Shown: positions 5,777 to 13,604 of the stretch, piece after piece
How positions within the stretch are numbered: the stretch's first letter is position 1
How the letters are laid out: each line of letters starts with the position of its first letter
Assembly: GCA_021815285.1 (NCBI GenBank)
Contig: JAKAHE010000034.1
Coordinates: 1 to 13,605, forward strand
Source: Nitrospirota bacterium
GTDB taxonomy: Bacteria; Nitrospirota; JACRHJ01
Length of the DNA: 13,605 nt
Direction: 5' to 3'
Position numbers and translations under genes: made by a program
Notes under the pieces: generated by a model
Seen by the model: only the letters and a program-made list of their open reading frames with translations
Told to the model about the DNA's origin: nothing
The model's database searches: none

Positions 5777-6839
5777 ACAGCAGCCCCACCTTTGAATTGT
5801 CCCCAAGCATGAACCTGTACGCCGTTGGCTTTAGCGGAGATTTGCCCACCTCGACATTGCGCCCCACAAGGCTGTCCTCTATGCGCCGGTCAACCTCCTT
5901 GATTACGCTCCCTTCGAGGACTATGCTGTGTTCTATCTCGGACGAAAGCACCTGGACGTTCTTGTCGATGGAGGTGAACGGACCTATGAACGAATTGATA
6001 ATCCGCGCGTTCCTGCCTATTATCGCCGGGCCGCGAACAACGCTGTTTATGACCTCCGCCCCGTTCTCCACGACTACCTTGAATTCCACGGAAGACGAAG
6101 AATCGACGTGCCCATGAAGGCTGGTGGTCAGGCTGTCGAGCACCATCCTGTTCGCTTCGAGCATGTCCTCAAGCTTTCCCGTGTCCTTCCACCAGCCGTT
6201 TACCATGTGAGGATGCACAGTGTATCCCTGGTCTATGAGATACTGGATAGCGTCCGTTATCTCAAGCTCCCCGCGGGCGGATGGCTTTATGCTTTTTGCC
6301 GCCTTGATGATATTTTTGTCGAACATATATACGCCAACAAGCGCGAGGTCGCTTTTCGGCTCGGAAGGCTTCTCCACCAGCCTGACGACCTTACCGTCCC
6401 TAAGCTCCGCCACGCCAAACTGCTTCGGATTCGCCACCTTCGCAAGAAGTATCTGGGCGTTCGGTTTGTCACGCATGAACTCCTGCGCGAGTTCCTTAAT
6501 TCCGCCAAGTATGAGATTATCGCCCAAATACATTACGAACGGGTCGTCCTGCAAAAATTTCTCCGCGACAAGCACGGCGTGCGCAAGACCGAGGGGCTCC
6601 GGCTGCTCTATATACGTGACCTTTACGCCGAAACCGGAGCCGTTGCCTACAGCCGCCATAACCTCTTCTTTCGTGTCGCCGACGACTATGCCGATATCAG
6701 TGATGCCGGCGTCGCGTATGGCCTCGATCCCGTAAAACAGCACTGGCTTATTCGCCACCGGCACGAGCTGTTTCGCGCTGGTATAGGTTATCGGGCGAAG
6801 CCTTGTGCCCTTGCCTCCGGAAAGTATCAGACCTTTCAC
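5775..6839 (-). CDS. rmlA: Glucose-1-phosphate thymidylyltransferase, long form
   Basis: Couples dTTP and glucose-1-phosphate into dTDP-glucose, the first step toward dTDP-rhamnose. At 354 residues it belongs to the long RmlA class (StrD-like), rather than the roughly 290-residue short class. The N-terminal nucleotidyltransferase domain carries 'LSGGKGTRLRP' (6-16), 'KQLVPVANKP', 'YLGDNL' with the metal-binding Asp, 'LVEKPSEPKSDLALVGVYMF' and 'GWWKDTGKLEDMLEANR'. From about residue 240 the tail is a left-handed beta-helix-like repeat region ('VVVENGAEVINSVVRGPAIIGRNARI...'), the extension that defines the long class. The start is GTG at 6839-6837 with GGGAGG (6850-6845) five bases upstream. 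It follows lptD by 15 bases. The stop codon uses two bases of the ATTT flank of the palindromic element. Confidence 0.95.
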   Translation of the reverse strand: MKGLILSGGKGTRLRPITYTSAKQLVPVANKPVLFYGIEAIRDAGITDIGIVVGDTKEEVMAAVGNGSGFGVKVTYIEQPEPLGLAHAVLVAEKFLQDDPFVMYLGDNLILGGIKELAQEFMRDKPNAQILLAKVANPKQFGVAELRDGKVVRLVEKPSEPKSDLALVGVYMFDKNIIKAAKSIKPSARGELEITDAIQYLIDQGYTVHPHMVNGWWKDTGKLEDMLEANRMVLDSLTTSLHGHVDSSSSVEFKVVVENGAEVINSVVRGPAIIGRNARIINSFIGPFTSIDKNVQVLSSEIEHSIVLEGSVIKEVDRRIEDSLVGRNVEVGKSPLKPTAYRFMLGDNSKVGLL

Positions 6840-6844
6840 AAGCG

Positions 6845-6850
6845 CCTCCC
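6845..6850 (-). promoter_or_regulatory. Ribosome binding site for rmlA (GTG start)
   Basis: Reads GGGAGG on the minus strand, five bases before the GTG codon and just downstream of the lptD stop. It supports GTG 6839 as the true start, since 'KGLILSGGKGTRLRP' must begin immediately after it. Confidence 0.7.
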
Positions 6851-6854
6851 GCGT

Positions 6855-9119
6855 TTAGAACTTTACGTTCCCTATGCCTTTGAGATTCAGCATGACCATA
6901 TACTGTTTTCGTGTAGGACTGTTAAAGTAGTCGAACGTAAGCCCCCAGCACTGCGAACTGTATGTCGCAGAACCATCCGTCTCCCGTAAGTTCCTGGTGT
7001 GCCAGTCGTACCATATCTTGGCCGAAAGGTCCCAGTGAGTCCCCAGTTTGATCCCGCCGTCAAATGTAAGAAAGTTGACTGTGCTTTCTTCCTCGGCCTT
7101 GTTGAGCAGGAAATCGGTGGCAAAGCCGGTGCTCGGCGTGAAAAAATCGAAATACGAAGGGGACATGAAAGTCTGTTCCGCGTCGAGCGAATATCTCTGG
7201 CCTATACCTGCGTGCCAGAGTTTGTCCTTTGAATCGTATCGGAGGTCTGTATCCACGGAGCGTATGCTTCCCTGGTAGAAGTCGTAGCGGAAATCGTTAT
7301 TTAAGCTGAGGCGCAATGACGAGCGATAGCTTATTTCACCGTAAAGACTTGAGAAGTTGCGCCTCCTCGTGCCTATGAACGTATCGGCGTAAAAGTCATA
7401 GAACTGACTGAGTTTCACGGTCAGGTAGTCCACCCTCGGCTCCTGAGTCCCGTCCCTATATTTCAGAACGAAACGGTTAGTGAGTGAATAGGCAATCATG
7501 CTGCGCCTTGGAGACAACGCCTTGACTTCGTTGCCCGCGTTGGCTGGCATTACCTCTTCGCTGTCGAGTGTGTCCACGCCGTCGAAATCCGGAAAGTTTT
7601 TACCTCCCCGACCGGCGACGTAATTATACGCTAATGTCGGGACGAGTGTATGCCGCACACCTTCAAACGGGCCGCTATTGAAAAGGTAGAGCTTGTACAG
7701 GTCTGCCTGCGCCTTTATTCCCGCGCCAAAAAGCCCGCGCTCAGTGTCGCTTTTGTTCACCTGAACACTGTTGCCAGTATTGGGATCGAACTTCTTAGTT
7801 TCGTTATTGTCGTCCAGGCTGTATACCGTCTCGCGGTATCCTGCCTTCGGCTCGAAATTTATTCCGGCAAGGTTGAAGTTGTAAGAAAGGCTTGGGAAGG
7901 CGTCAAACCTGCCGCCTGAGACGCCCTTTACCTTGTAAAAGTTGGTGACGGCGGAATCCAGGCTAAGGTATAGCGGCTGGTTTAGAAGCTGCTTCTTTAC
8001 GACATTAAGACCGGCTTCCGGCAGGCGTTGGACTATCGCGTTGTTATTCTGCGTAGGGTCAAGCCCTTCCGTATACTGTCCGAACAGATAACCCCTGCCC
8101 CAACCCCAGAGATTGTCGAGCCAGATATTTGAATCCAGAGTCCTCTGCGTCCTCTCGCGAGCGGTATCTGTCAGATCCCTGAAAAATTGTTTGTCGCTCA
8201 AGTTTATATCCGCCACTCCGGATAGGTCCTGTGTGAAGAGGTCGTGATATTTAAGCGAGACGTTGTACCTGTCTGAATGAATGATGCGGTCTCTCATGTA
8301 GTAGCCGTAAAGCCGGAGCGAGGTGTCTTTGTTCTGCGCGTAGCGGATCTCGTCGGCTACGCCGAGGCCCCTCAGGCTCCTGTAATCGAGCGTAAGGGTA
8401 CTGTCAAAATTCCCTACAGGCGCCCAGTAATAGCTCTCTATAATTCTCGCCCCGTCTTTTGTGCTGTATCCTCCCGACGGTATCATAAACCCGCTTGTGC
8501 GGGGCTTCAGCATCGGAAGCCAGACATAAGGCATATAAAGCACGGGAACTCCCTTGATATAAAAAACCGCCCCTTTCGCAAAAACGTCATTGGCCATCCG
8601 GACGTCGAGCGATCTGGCCCGCATATACCAGAACGGGCTTTTCGCGTCGCAGGTAGTAAACTTCCCGTCCCTGATTACATATTCCTGCTCTCCGACCTTC
8701 TCCATCGGGTTCCCGCCGATATGATAATTGCCTTTTTTTACAAGTATGTTCCCCTTTTCTATAACCCCGAGCTTGGTATTGAAATTTACTTTTATTACAT
8801 TAGCAAAAACAATGTTGTCCGGCGAAACGAGCCATGCCTTGCCACTGGCCTCGGCGTCCCCGGTTTTCTCGTTTAATGTAGCTTTCTCGGATGTCAGGGT
8901 ATAGCCTTTCTGCGTAATTTTCACATGTCCATCGGCAAAATAGGTATCAGTCTTCCGGTCATACCTGAGGCTGTCGGCCTGGATTGTAACAGGCTCTTTG
9001 GCATTGGCTATGGACTTGATAGTGCCGCCTATATTATCTCCATCCGCAAAAACATCCGGAGCGGAAAAAACGGGCGCAAGCATTATTATCGCCGTGACTA
9101 CACATAAAAAAAGTCTCAT
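6855..9119 (-). CDS. lptD: LPS-assembly outer-membrane protein LptD
   Basis: The beta-barrel that, with lipoprotein LptE, inserts lipopolysaccharide into the outer leaflet of the outer membrane. Length 754, within the family range. A signal peptide covers about residues 1-25 (ending VFA). Residues 40-155 form an OstA/LptA-like beta-jellyroll ('VTIQADSLRYDRKTDTYFADGHVKIT...'). The linker has 'TTCDAKSPFWYMRARSLDV' and 'PVLYMPYVWLP', then a long beta-barrel to the C-terminus, ending 'QCWGLTFDYF...GIGNVKF'. Only two cysteines remain in the mature chain, Cys157 and Cys724. These match the conserved periplasm-to-barrel disulfide; the extra pair of E. coli LptD is absent. The ATG at 9119 overlaps the folC stop as ATGA, implying coupling. 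It lies directly upstream of the nucleotide-sugar genes. No lptE is visible in the window. Confidence 0.95.
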   Translation of the reverse strand: MRLFLCVVTAIIMLAPVFSAPDVFADGDNIGGTIKSIANAKEPVTIQADSLRYDRKTDTYFADGHVKITQKGYTLTSEKATLNEKTGDAEASGKAWLVSPDNIVFANVIKVNFNTKLGVIEKGNILVKKGNYHIGGNPMEKVGEQEYVIRDGKFTTCDAKSPFWYMRARSLDVRMANDVFAKGAVFYIKGVPVLYMPYVWLPMLKPRTSGFMIPSGGYSTKDGARIIESYYWAPVGNFDSTLTLDYRSLRGLGVADEIRYAQNKDTSLRLYGYYMRDRIIHSDRYNVSLKYHDLFTQDLSGVADINLSDKQFFRDLTDTARERTQRTLDSNIWLDNLWGWGRGYLFGQYTEGLDPTQNNNAIVQRLPEAGLNVVKKQLLNQPLYLSLDSAVTNFYKVKGVSGGRFDAFPSLSYNFNLAGINFEPKAGYRETVYSLDDNNETKKFDPNTGNSVQVNKSDTERGLFGAGIKAQADLYKLYLFNSGPFEGVRHTLVPTLAYNYVAGRGGKNFPDFDGVDTLDSEEVMPANAGNEVKALSPRRSMIAYSLTNRFVLKYRDGTQEPRVDYLTVKLSQFYDFYADTFIGTRRRNFSSLYGEISYRSSLRLSLNNDFRYDFYQGSIRSVDTDLRYDSKDKLWHAGIGQRYSLDAEQTFMSPSYFDFFTPSTGFATDFLLNKAEEESTVNFLTFDGGIKLGTHWDLSAKIWYDWHTRNLRETDGSATYSSQCWGLTFDYFNSPTRKQYMVMLNLKGIGNVKF

Positions 9120-10435
9120 GCCTTAAGGAATTGCTCCCTCTTCGACAGCCATGCCTTCGCCTCGCCCACAACATACAGAGAGCCGGTCACCAGCACCATG
9201 TCATCCGACCCGGCCTTGGACAGCGCCTTTTCAAGCGCGCCAGGCACGTCAGCACAGACTGTTGCTTCCATTGCTCCGATGTCAAGTTTCCTTGAAAGCT
9301 CCTCAGCCGGAACGGCGCGGCCATAGTCTGCCTGCGTAAATATCACGCTATCAGCCAGGGGCAGAAGATAAGCCGACATATCTCGGAAATCCTTGTCCGC
9401 AAGAACTCCCAGGACAAGCAGGAGCCGTTTGTAATGGCCTGTGTAATATTTCCTGATTGCCGCCGAAAGAACCCTCGCCGAATCCGTGTTGTGCGCCCCG
9501 TCCAGAACAACCAGCGGCTTCTGCGAAACTGTTTCCAGCCTTCCTTCCCAGTTTACAGACGCAAAACCTTTCCTTATCGCGTCCTCCGGGACGGTAATAC
9601 CGGGCATAACCGAAAGCGCGCAGATGGCGGTGGCGGCATTTCTGAGCTGATGCTCACCTGCGAGCGGAACTTCAACCTCGTTTATATCGCCAACCGGCCC
9701 CTGATAGTCGAACTTCTGGATAATTTTCCCGCCTTCCCATCGGTAGCCCGAAACGCTGTATCCGTAATCCTTGTTAAATACGTAAAGCGGGGCTTCTTTC
9801 TCCCGGCATGCGCCCCCTATGTAATCCAAAACTTCAGGTTTGCCCTCCGACGTCACGAGCGGCACGCCGGGCTTGATTATACCGGCCTTCTCACGCGCTA
9901 TCGCTTCGATTGTATCCCCCAGGTATTCCCTGTGCTCCAGTTCCACGTTTGTTATCACGGAACACTCCGGCGTTATCACGTTCGTAGAATCGAGCCTGCC
10001 TCCCATGCCGACTTCAAGCGCCACCGCCTCGGTATTCTTCTCCCTGAAATAATCGAAGGCCATGGCCGTAGTGAATTCGAAGAAAGTCGGCTTCATGTCA
10101 GGCGCGTGGGCATCCAGCAGTTGTTTCAGCCTGTCCGCTAGCGCCGCCACTTTTTCCCTTGATATTTCCTCCCCATTTACCGTCATCCTCTCGGTGAAGC
10201 TGACAAGATGCGGAGAAGTATATAAACCCGTCCTGTATCCAGCAGCCATCAGAGCGGATGCCGAAAGCGCCGACACCGATCCCTTGCCGTTCGTCCCGGT
10301 TATGTGCAGGTATCTCCTGCCATTCTCCGGATGCCCCAGTATTTCAAGGAGCCTGAGCGTATTCTCAAGGCCCAGCTTCGTCCCGAACTTCTGAAGACCG
10401 AACAGAAAATCTACCGTCTGGTCGAAGTCCATCAT
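9116..10435 (-). CDS. folC: Folylpolyglutamate synthase / dihydrofolate synthase
   Basis: A cytoplasmic Mur-ligase-family enzyme that adds glutamate to folates, and in many bacteria also to dihydropteroate. Length 439 residues, typical for FolC. The ATP-binding loop 'GTNGKGS' lies at residues 47-53. 'GLYTSPHLVSFTERMTVNG', 'ALEVGMGGRLDSTNVI' (metal and substrate loop), 'EYLGDTIEAIAREKAGIIK' and the C-terminal domain marker 'VVLDGAHN' all follow in order. The ATG at 10435-10433 overlaps the accD stop as ATGA, and a second ATG follows at once. No strong Shine-Dalgarno is visible, so coupling to accD is likely. accD next to folC is also known from E. coli. Whether it carries both activities cannot be told from sequence alone. 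Confidence 0.95.
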   Translation of the reverse strand: MMDFDQTVDFLFGLQKFGTKLGLENTLRLLEILGHPENGRRYLHITGTNGKGSVSALSASALMAAGYRTGLYTSPHLVSFTERMTVNGEEISREKVAALADRLKQLLDAHAPDMKPTFFEFTTAMAFDYFREKNTEAVALEVGMGGRLDSTNVITPECSVITNVELEHREYLGDTIEAIAREKAGIIKPGVPLVTSEGKPEVLDYIGGACREKEAPLYVFNKDYGYSVSGYRWEGGKIIQKFDYQGPVGDINEVEVPLAGEHQLRNAATAICALSVMPGITVPEDAIRKGFASVNWEGRLETVSQKPLVVLDGAHNTDSARVLSAAIRKYYTGHYKRLLLVLGVLADKDFRDMSAYLLPLADSVIFTQADYGRAVPAEELSRKLDIGAMEATVCADVPGALEKALSKAGSDDMVLVTGSLYVVGEAKAWLSKREQFLKA

Positions 10436-11286
10436 CTTACGTTTCCACGGAAGAAAGTCAGGATATTCACCAGCGTTTCTTTCAGGTGCTTTCTGTCGAT
10501 AATCATGTCCACCTGGCCATGTTCAAGCTGGAACTCCGCGCGCTGGAAGCCCTCCGGAAGCTGTTTTTTTATAGTCTGCTCGATTACCCTCGGCCCAGCG
10601 AAGCCTATCAGGGACCTTGGTTCGGCGATTATAATGTCCCCAAGGCTCGAAAAACTCGCCGATACGCCGCCGAAGGTCGGGTCCGTAAGGACGGATATGA
10701 ACGGGATTCCCATTTCCCCGAGCTTCGCCACAGCCGCAGAGGTCTTAGCCATCTGCATAAGGGACACCAGCCCCTCCTGCATCCTGGCTCCGCCTGACGA
10801 CGAAAACGTAATAAACGGTATGCGCTTTTCAAGGGAATTCTCCGCCGCCAAGGCTATCTTCTCGCCGACGACGGAACCCATGCTCCCGCCCATGAACCCG
10901 AAGTCCAGCACCGCCACGGTCACTGGATAACCCCCGACGGTCGCCTCGCCAGCGATTATGGCGTCTTTCAGGCCCGTTGCGCCCTGGGAACTCTTCAGCT
11001 TATCCTTGTAGCGGACGGTATCCTTGAACTCCAGGAAGTCCTTCGGCGCTATGTCCGGAAATAATTCCACAAGACTTCCCTCGTCGGCTATAAGATCAAG
11101 GCGTTCCTTAGCCGTTATCCTGAAGTGGTAGTCGCACTTCGGACAGACCTTGAGGTTTTTGTCTATCTCTTTTTTGTAGACAATCTCCTTGCAGTTGTCG
11201 CATTTTACCCACAGGCCCTCCGGTATCTTGACCTTCTTCTCCGGCTGCTGGGCCTTCGGGGCTTTTACTTTTTTAAACCATGCCAA
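10432..11286 (-). CDS. accD: Acetyl-CoA carboxylase carboxyltransferase, beta subunit
   Basis: The beta half of the alpha2-beta2 carboxyltransferase that moves CO2 from biotin to acetyl-CoA, forming malonyl-CoA for fatty-acid synthesis. Length 284, normal. An N-terminal four-cysteine zinc ribbon is formed by Cys29, Cys32, Cys48 and Cys51 ('CDNC', 'CPKC'). The crotonase-fold domain shows 'VLDFGFMGGSMGSVVGEKI', 'FSSSGGARMQEG', 'DPTFGGVSASFSSLGDIIIAEP' and 'IGFAGPRVIEQT'. The start is TTG at 11286-11284, immediately after the nitrilase TAA, with GGGGGAG nine bases upstream. It gives the usual N-terminus M-A-W-F-K-K. An ATG at 11281-11279 is out of frame and is rejected. The partner subunit genes (accA, accB, accC) are not in the window. 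Confidence 0.97.
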   Translation of the reverse strand: MAWFKKVKAPKAQQPEKKVKIPEGLWVKCDNCKEIVYKKEIDKNLKVCPKCDYHFRITAKERLDLIADEGSLVELFPDIAPKDFLEFKDTVRYKDKLKSSQGATGLKDAIIAGEATVGGYPVTVAVLDFGFMGGSMGSVVGEKIALAAENSLEKRIPFITFSSSGGARMQEGLVSLMQMAKTSAAVAKLGEMGIPFISVLTDPTFGGVSASFSSLGDIIIAEPRSLIGFAGPRVIEQTIKKQLPEGFQRAEFQLEHGQVDMIIDRKHLKETLVNILTFFRGNVR

Positions 11287-12114
11287 TTAATTAAACTCCC
11301 CCAGGAGGTCTCCGTATGTCTCCGGGCGCCTGTCGCCCAGGAAGTTCCAGAGCTCGCGCGCCTCGGACACTGTATCCGTGTCTATCTCAGCCATGACAAC
11401 CGCATCGCTTTTGCCTGTAGGCTCTATGGCAATCTCGCCGAACGGGTTAGCCAGGAAACTCTTGCCGTAGAAGCGCTGGCGCTCGGAGCCGCCCACCCGG
11501 TTCACGCGGAAGACGTACATTCCGTTCGCAATCGCTGCGGATGTTGTCATCCTTTCCCATTTCGAGGCCGAAGCAAACGCGGCGGCAGTCGGGGCAATGA
11601 CTACCTGCGCGCCCTTCAGCGCCAGCGCCCGAAAGCCCTCCGGGAAGAACACGTCCCAGCATAGCTGGACGCCGACTTTCCCGTATTTCGTATCGAATAC
11701 CGGAAAACCTGTGTCGCCAGGCTGGAAATAAAATTTCTCGCGCCAGAGTGGTATGTCGGGGACATGCGCCTTCCTGTATTTCCCGGCGATACTCCCATCG
11801 GTGTCGATTACGAATGCCGTATTGAAATATTTCCCGCCGTATGATTTCTCAAAAATCGGGCAGACAAACACCGCGCCCCCATCGCGCGCAAGTTCTTTCA
11901 TTTTCGATATTGCCGCGCCGTCCTCGCCTTCCGCAAGACTGAACGCACCCTCGTCCTGGTTTGCCGGAAACCACGGCAGATGGAATAGCTGCTGGAATGC
12001 GACGAGGTTCGCCCCGTTCTCAAGGGCATAGCGGGCCATCTCGGAGGCCTTCTTCAGGTTCCTCTCTGTGCTGTCCGAGCAGGACATCTGTATGCCGGCA
12101 ATCTTATAGCGCAT
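11287..12114 (-). CDS. Nitrilase-superfamily (carbon-nitrogen) hydrolase with Glu-to-Gln at the catalytic base
   Basis: A 275-residue protein with the alpha-beta-beta-alpha nitrilase fold, nearest in appearance to N-carbamoylputrescine amidase or other small amidases. Family members use a Glu-Lys-Cys triad to hydrolyse C-N bonds. The Lys is seen at Lys115 ('GKYRKAHVPD') and the nucleophile at Cys152 in 'VGVQLCWDVFFPEGFRALALKGA'. The second conserved Glu is in 'WREKFYFQPGD' (Glu126). The Glu expected in the 'QELF' segment is Gln42 ('AFQQLFHLPWFP', codon CAG at 11989-11991 on the complement). Substrate is unknown. The ATG at 12114 is preceded four bases upstream by GAGG. It is the first gene after the predicted promoter and directly abuts accD. 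The frame is intact, so the change looks selected or tolerated rather than decay. Confidence 0.88.
   Translation of the reverse strand: MRYKIAGIQMSCSDSTERNLKKASEMARYALENGANLVAFQQLFHLPWFPANQDEGAFSLAEGEDGAAISKMKELARDGGAVFVCPIFEKSYGGKYFNTAFVIDTDGSIAGKYRKAHVPDIPLWREKFYFQPGDTGFPVFDTKYGKVGVQLCWDVFFPEGFRALALKGAQVVIAPTAAAFASASKWERMTTSAAIANGMYVFRVNRVGGSERQRFYGKSFLANPFGEIAIEPTGKSDAVVMAEIDTDTVSEARELWNFLGDRRPETYGDLLGEFN
11296..11302 (-). promoter_or_regulatory. Ribosome binding site for accD (TTG start)
   Basis: Reads GGGGGAG on the minus strand inside the last codons of the nitrilase gene, nine bases before the accD TTG. It decides the TTG start over the nearby out-of-frame ATG. Confidence 0.65.
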
Positions 12115-12149
12115 GTGGCCTCAGGGAAAGAGAACAATTTTAACTTCGG

Positions 12150-12180
12150 ATTATAAGTTTTTCAGACGACCACGTGTCAA
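12150..12180 (-). promoter_or_regulatory. Sigma70-type promoter for the ten-gene operon
   Basis: On the minus strand a perfect TTGACA (12180-12175) and a perfect TATAAT (12155-12150) are separated by 19 bases, slightly longer than the optimal 17. Both hexamers match the consensus exactly. The site lies in the 77-base gap between the secA stop and the nitrilase start, a natural place for an operon promoter. Transcription would begin near 12143, giving a leader of about 30 bases. No operator-like palindrome is evident over the site. Confidence 0.72.
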
Positions 12181-12191
12181 TCCGCGGTTAA

Positions 12192-13604
12192 TTACCGCCC
12201 GTGGCACTTCTTGTATTTCTTGCCGGAGCCGCACGGGCAGGGGTCGTTCCGCCCGACTTTATTCTCCGCCCTTACAGGCTTCTTCGGCTCCTCGCCCTGC
12301 TCGCCGCGGTTCATCACGAGCTTCTGTGGCCGGCGCCTCGTTTCGCGCTCCATCGCCTCCTGGCGCACCACCTGGACAGTCGAGAGCCGCTCCAGCGTGT
12401 CCATCTTTATGCGGTCCACCATCTCCATGAACATGTCGAAACCCTCTTTTTTATAAGCCACGAGCGGGTCCTGTTGTCCATAACCCCGAAGGCCTATGCC
12501 CTCTTTCAGGTGGTCCATGTTCAGGAGGTGCTCCTTCCAGAGCGAATCTATCATGTCGAGAATAACGCGCTTCTCGAGCCACCTAAGGAACTCGGTCCCT
12601 ACATCCTGTTCCTTTTTCTCGTATGCCTCATTGAGAGTCGCGGCAAGCGATTCCTTCAATTCTTCGATACTGTTCACGGAACGGAGTTTCTCCGGGTCGA
12701 GCGTAACAGAGAAGTTTTTCCTGACCGCGCCCGCGAGACCTTTTAAGTCCCACTCCTCGGAATATTTTCCCTGTTCACAGAAAGTATCGACAAACTGGGC
12801 TGAGACGTCCTCTATCATCTCCAGAACGTCCTGTTTCAGGTTGTCGCTTGCGAGCACCTGTTTTCGCTGCTCGTAGATAACCTTCCTCTGCGTGTTCATC
12901 ACGTCGTCGTATTCAAGGAGCTGCTTTCGTATGTCAAAGTTATGGCCTTCGACCTTCTTCTGCGCGTTCTCGATAGCCTTGCTGACCATCCTGGCCTCAA
13001 TGGGCACGCCTTCCTCAATGCCAAGGCGGTTCATTATTGCGGCGATGCGCTCGGAATTGAATATCCTTAGCAGATCATCTTCAAGAGATAGGTAGAAACG
13101 CGATGAGCCGGGGTCTCCCTGACGTCCTGAACGGCCACGGAGCTGGTTGTCGATACGTCTTGACTCATGCCTCTCCGTGCCGATGATATGCAGCCCTCCG
13201 GCCTCGACAACCGTCCTGTGGTCTTGGTCAGTTGAAAGCTTCCACTTTTCCACTTCCGCCTGCACTACTGCCGGGTCGGTTTCATCAGGGTCTATCCCCT
13301 TGCCAAGCAATTCCTGCCTTGCGAGCATCTTCGGGTTTCCGCCAAGGAGGATGTCGGTGCCGCGGCCAGCCATGTTCGTGGCTATCGTCACAGCGCCCGA
13401 ACGTCCAGCCTGAGAGACAATCTCGGATTCTTTTTCATGATATTTCGCGTTAAGAACATTGTGCCTGACGCCCTTCTTTTTAAGAAGAGACGAGATGTGC
13501 TCGGATTTTTCGACCGAGATGGTTCCGACAAGGACGGGCTGGCCCCGCTTGTTGCAATCGATGATGTCTTCTATGACCGCGTTGTATTTTTCTTTCGCGG
13601 TCTT
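12192..13604 (-). CDS. secA: Preprotein translocase ATPase SecA, C-terminal part (5' end outside window)
   Basis: The last 470 codons of SecA, the ATPase that pushes unfolded preproteins through SecYEG. The frame runs in from the window edge, and the N-terminal half (NBD1, preprotein cross-linking domain) is missing only because of the edge. Visible in order are NBD2 motifs ('GQPVLVGTISVEKSEH', 'HNVLNAKYHEKE', 'TIATNMAGRGTDILLGG', 'GTERHESRRIDNQLRGRSG' continuing RQGDPG) and the helical scaffold and two-helix-finger region ('LWKEHLLNMDHLKEGIGLRGYGQQDPL'). A basic linker and the SEC-C zinc tail follow, 'GRNDPCPCGSGKKYKKCHG', whose Cys-x-Cys...Cys-His binds zinc and contacts SecB or ribosomes. 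No convincing terminator follows, so some read-through into the next operon is possible. Confidence 0.97.
   Translation of the reverse strand, partial: KTAKEKYNAVIEDIIDCNKRGQPVLVGTISVEKSEHISSLLKKKGVRHNVLNAKYHEKESEIVSQAGRSGAVTIATNMAGRGTDILLGGNPKMLARQELLGKGIDPDETDPAVVQAEVEKWKLSTDQDHRTVVEAGGLHIIGTERHESRRIDNQLRGRSGRQGDPGSSRFYLSLEDDLLRIFNSERIAAIMNRLGIEEGVPIEARMVSKAIENAQKKVEGHNFDIRKQLLEYDDVMNTQRKVIYEQRKQVLASDNLKQDVLEMIEDVSAQFVDTFCEQGKYSEEWDLKGLAGAVRKNFSVTLDPEKLRSVNSIEELKESLAATLNEAYEKKEQDVGTEFLRWLEKRVILDMIDSLWKEHLLNMDHLKEGIGLRGYGQQDPLVAYKKEGFDMFMEMVDRIKMDTLERLSTVQVVRQEAMERETRRRPQKLVMNRGEQGEEPKKPVRAENKVGRNDPCPCGSGKKYKKCHGR

Noticed and set aside
5928..6989. 353-codon plus-strand open frame opposite rmlA and the end of lptD
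   Set aside because: It is fully antisense to two well-recognised genes, shows no family motif, and its composition is explained by the codon bias of the opposite strand.
11279..11281. ATG near the accD 5' end
   Set aside because: Out of frame with the zinc-ribbon and carboxyltransferase domain. The in-frame TTG with GGGGGAG upstream fits better.
12184..12198. Hairpin GCGGT/ACCGC at the secA stop as a terminator
   Set aside because: Only five base pairs with no T-run after it, and it overlaps coding sequence. Too weak to call.
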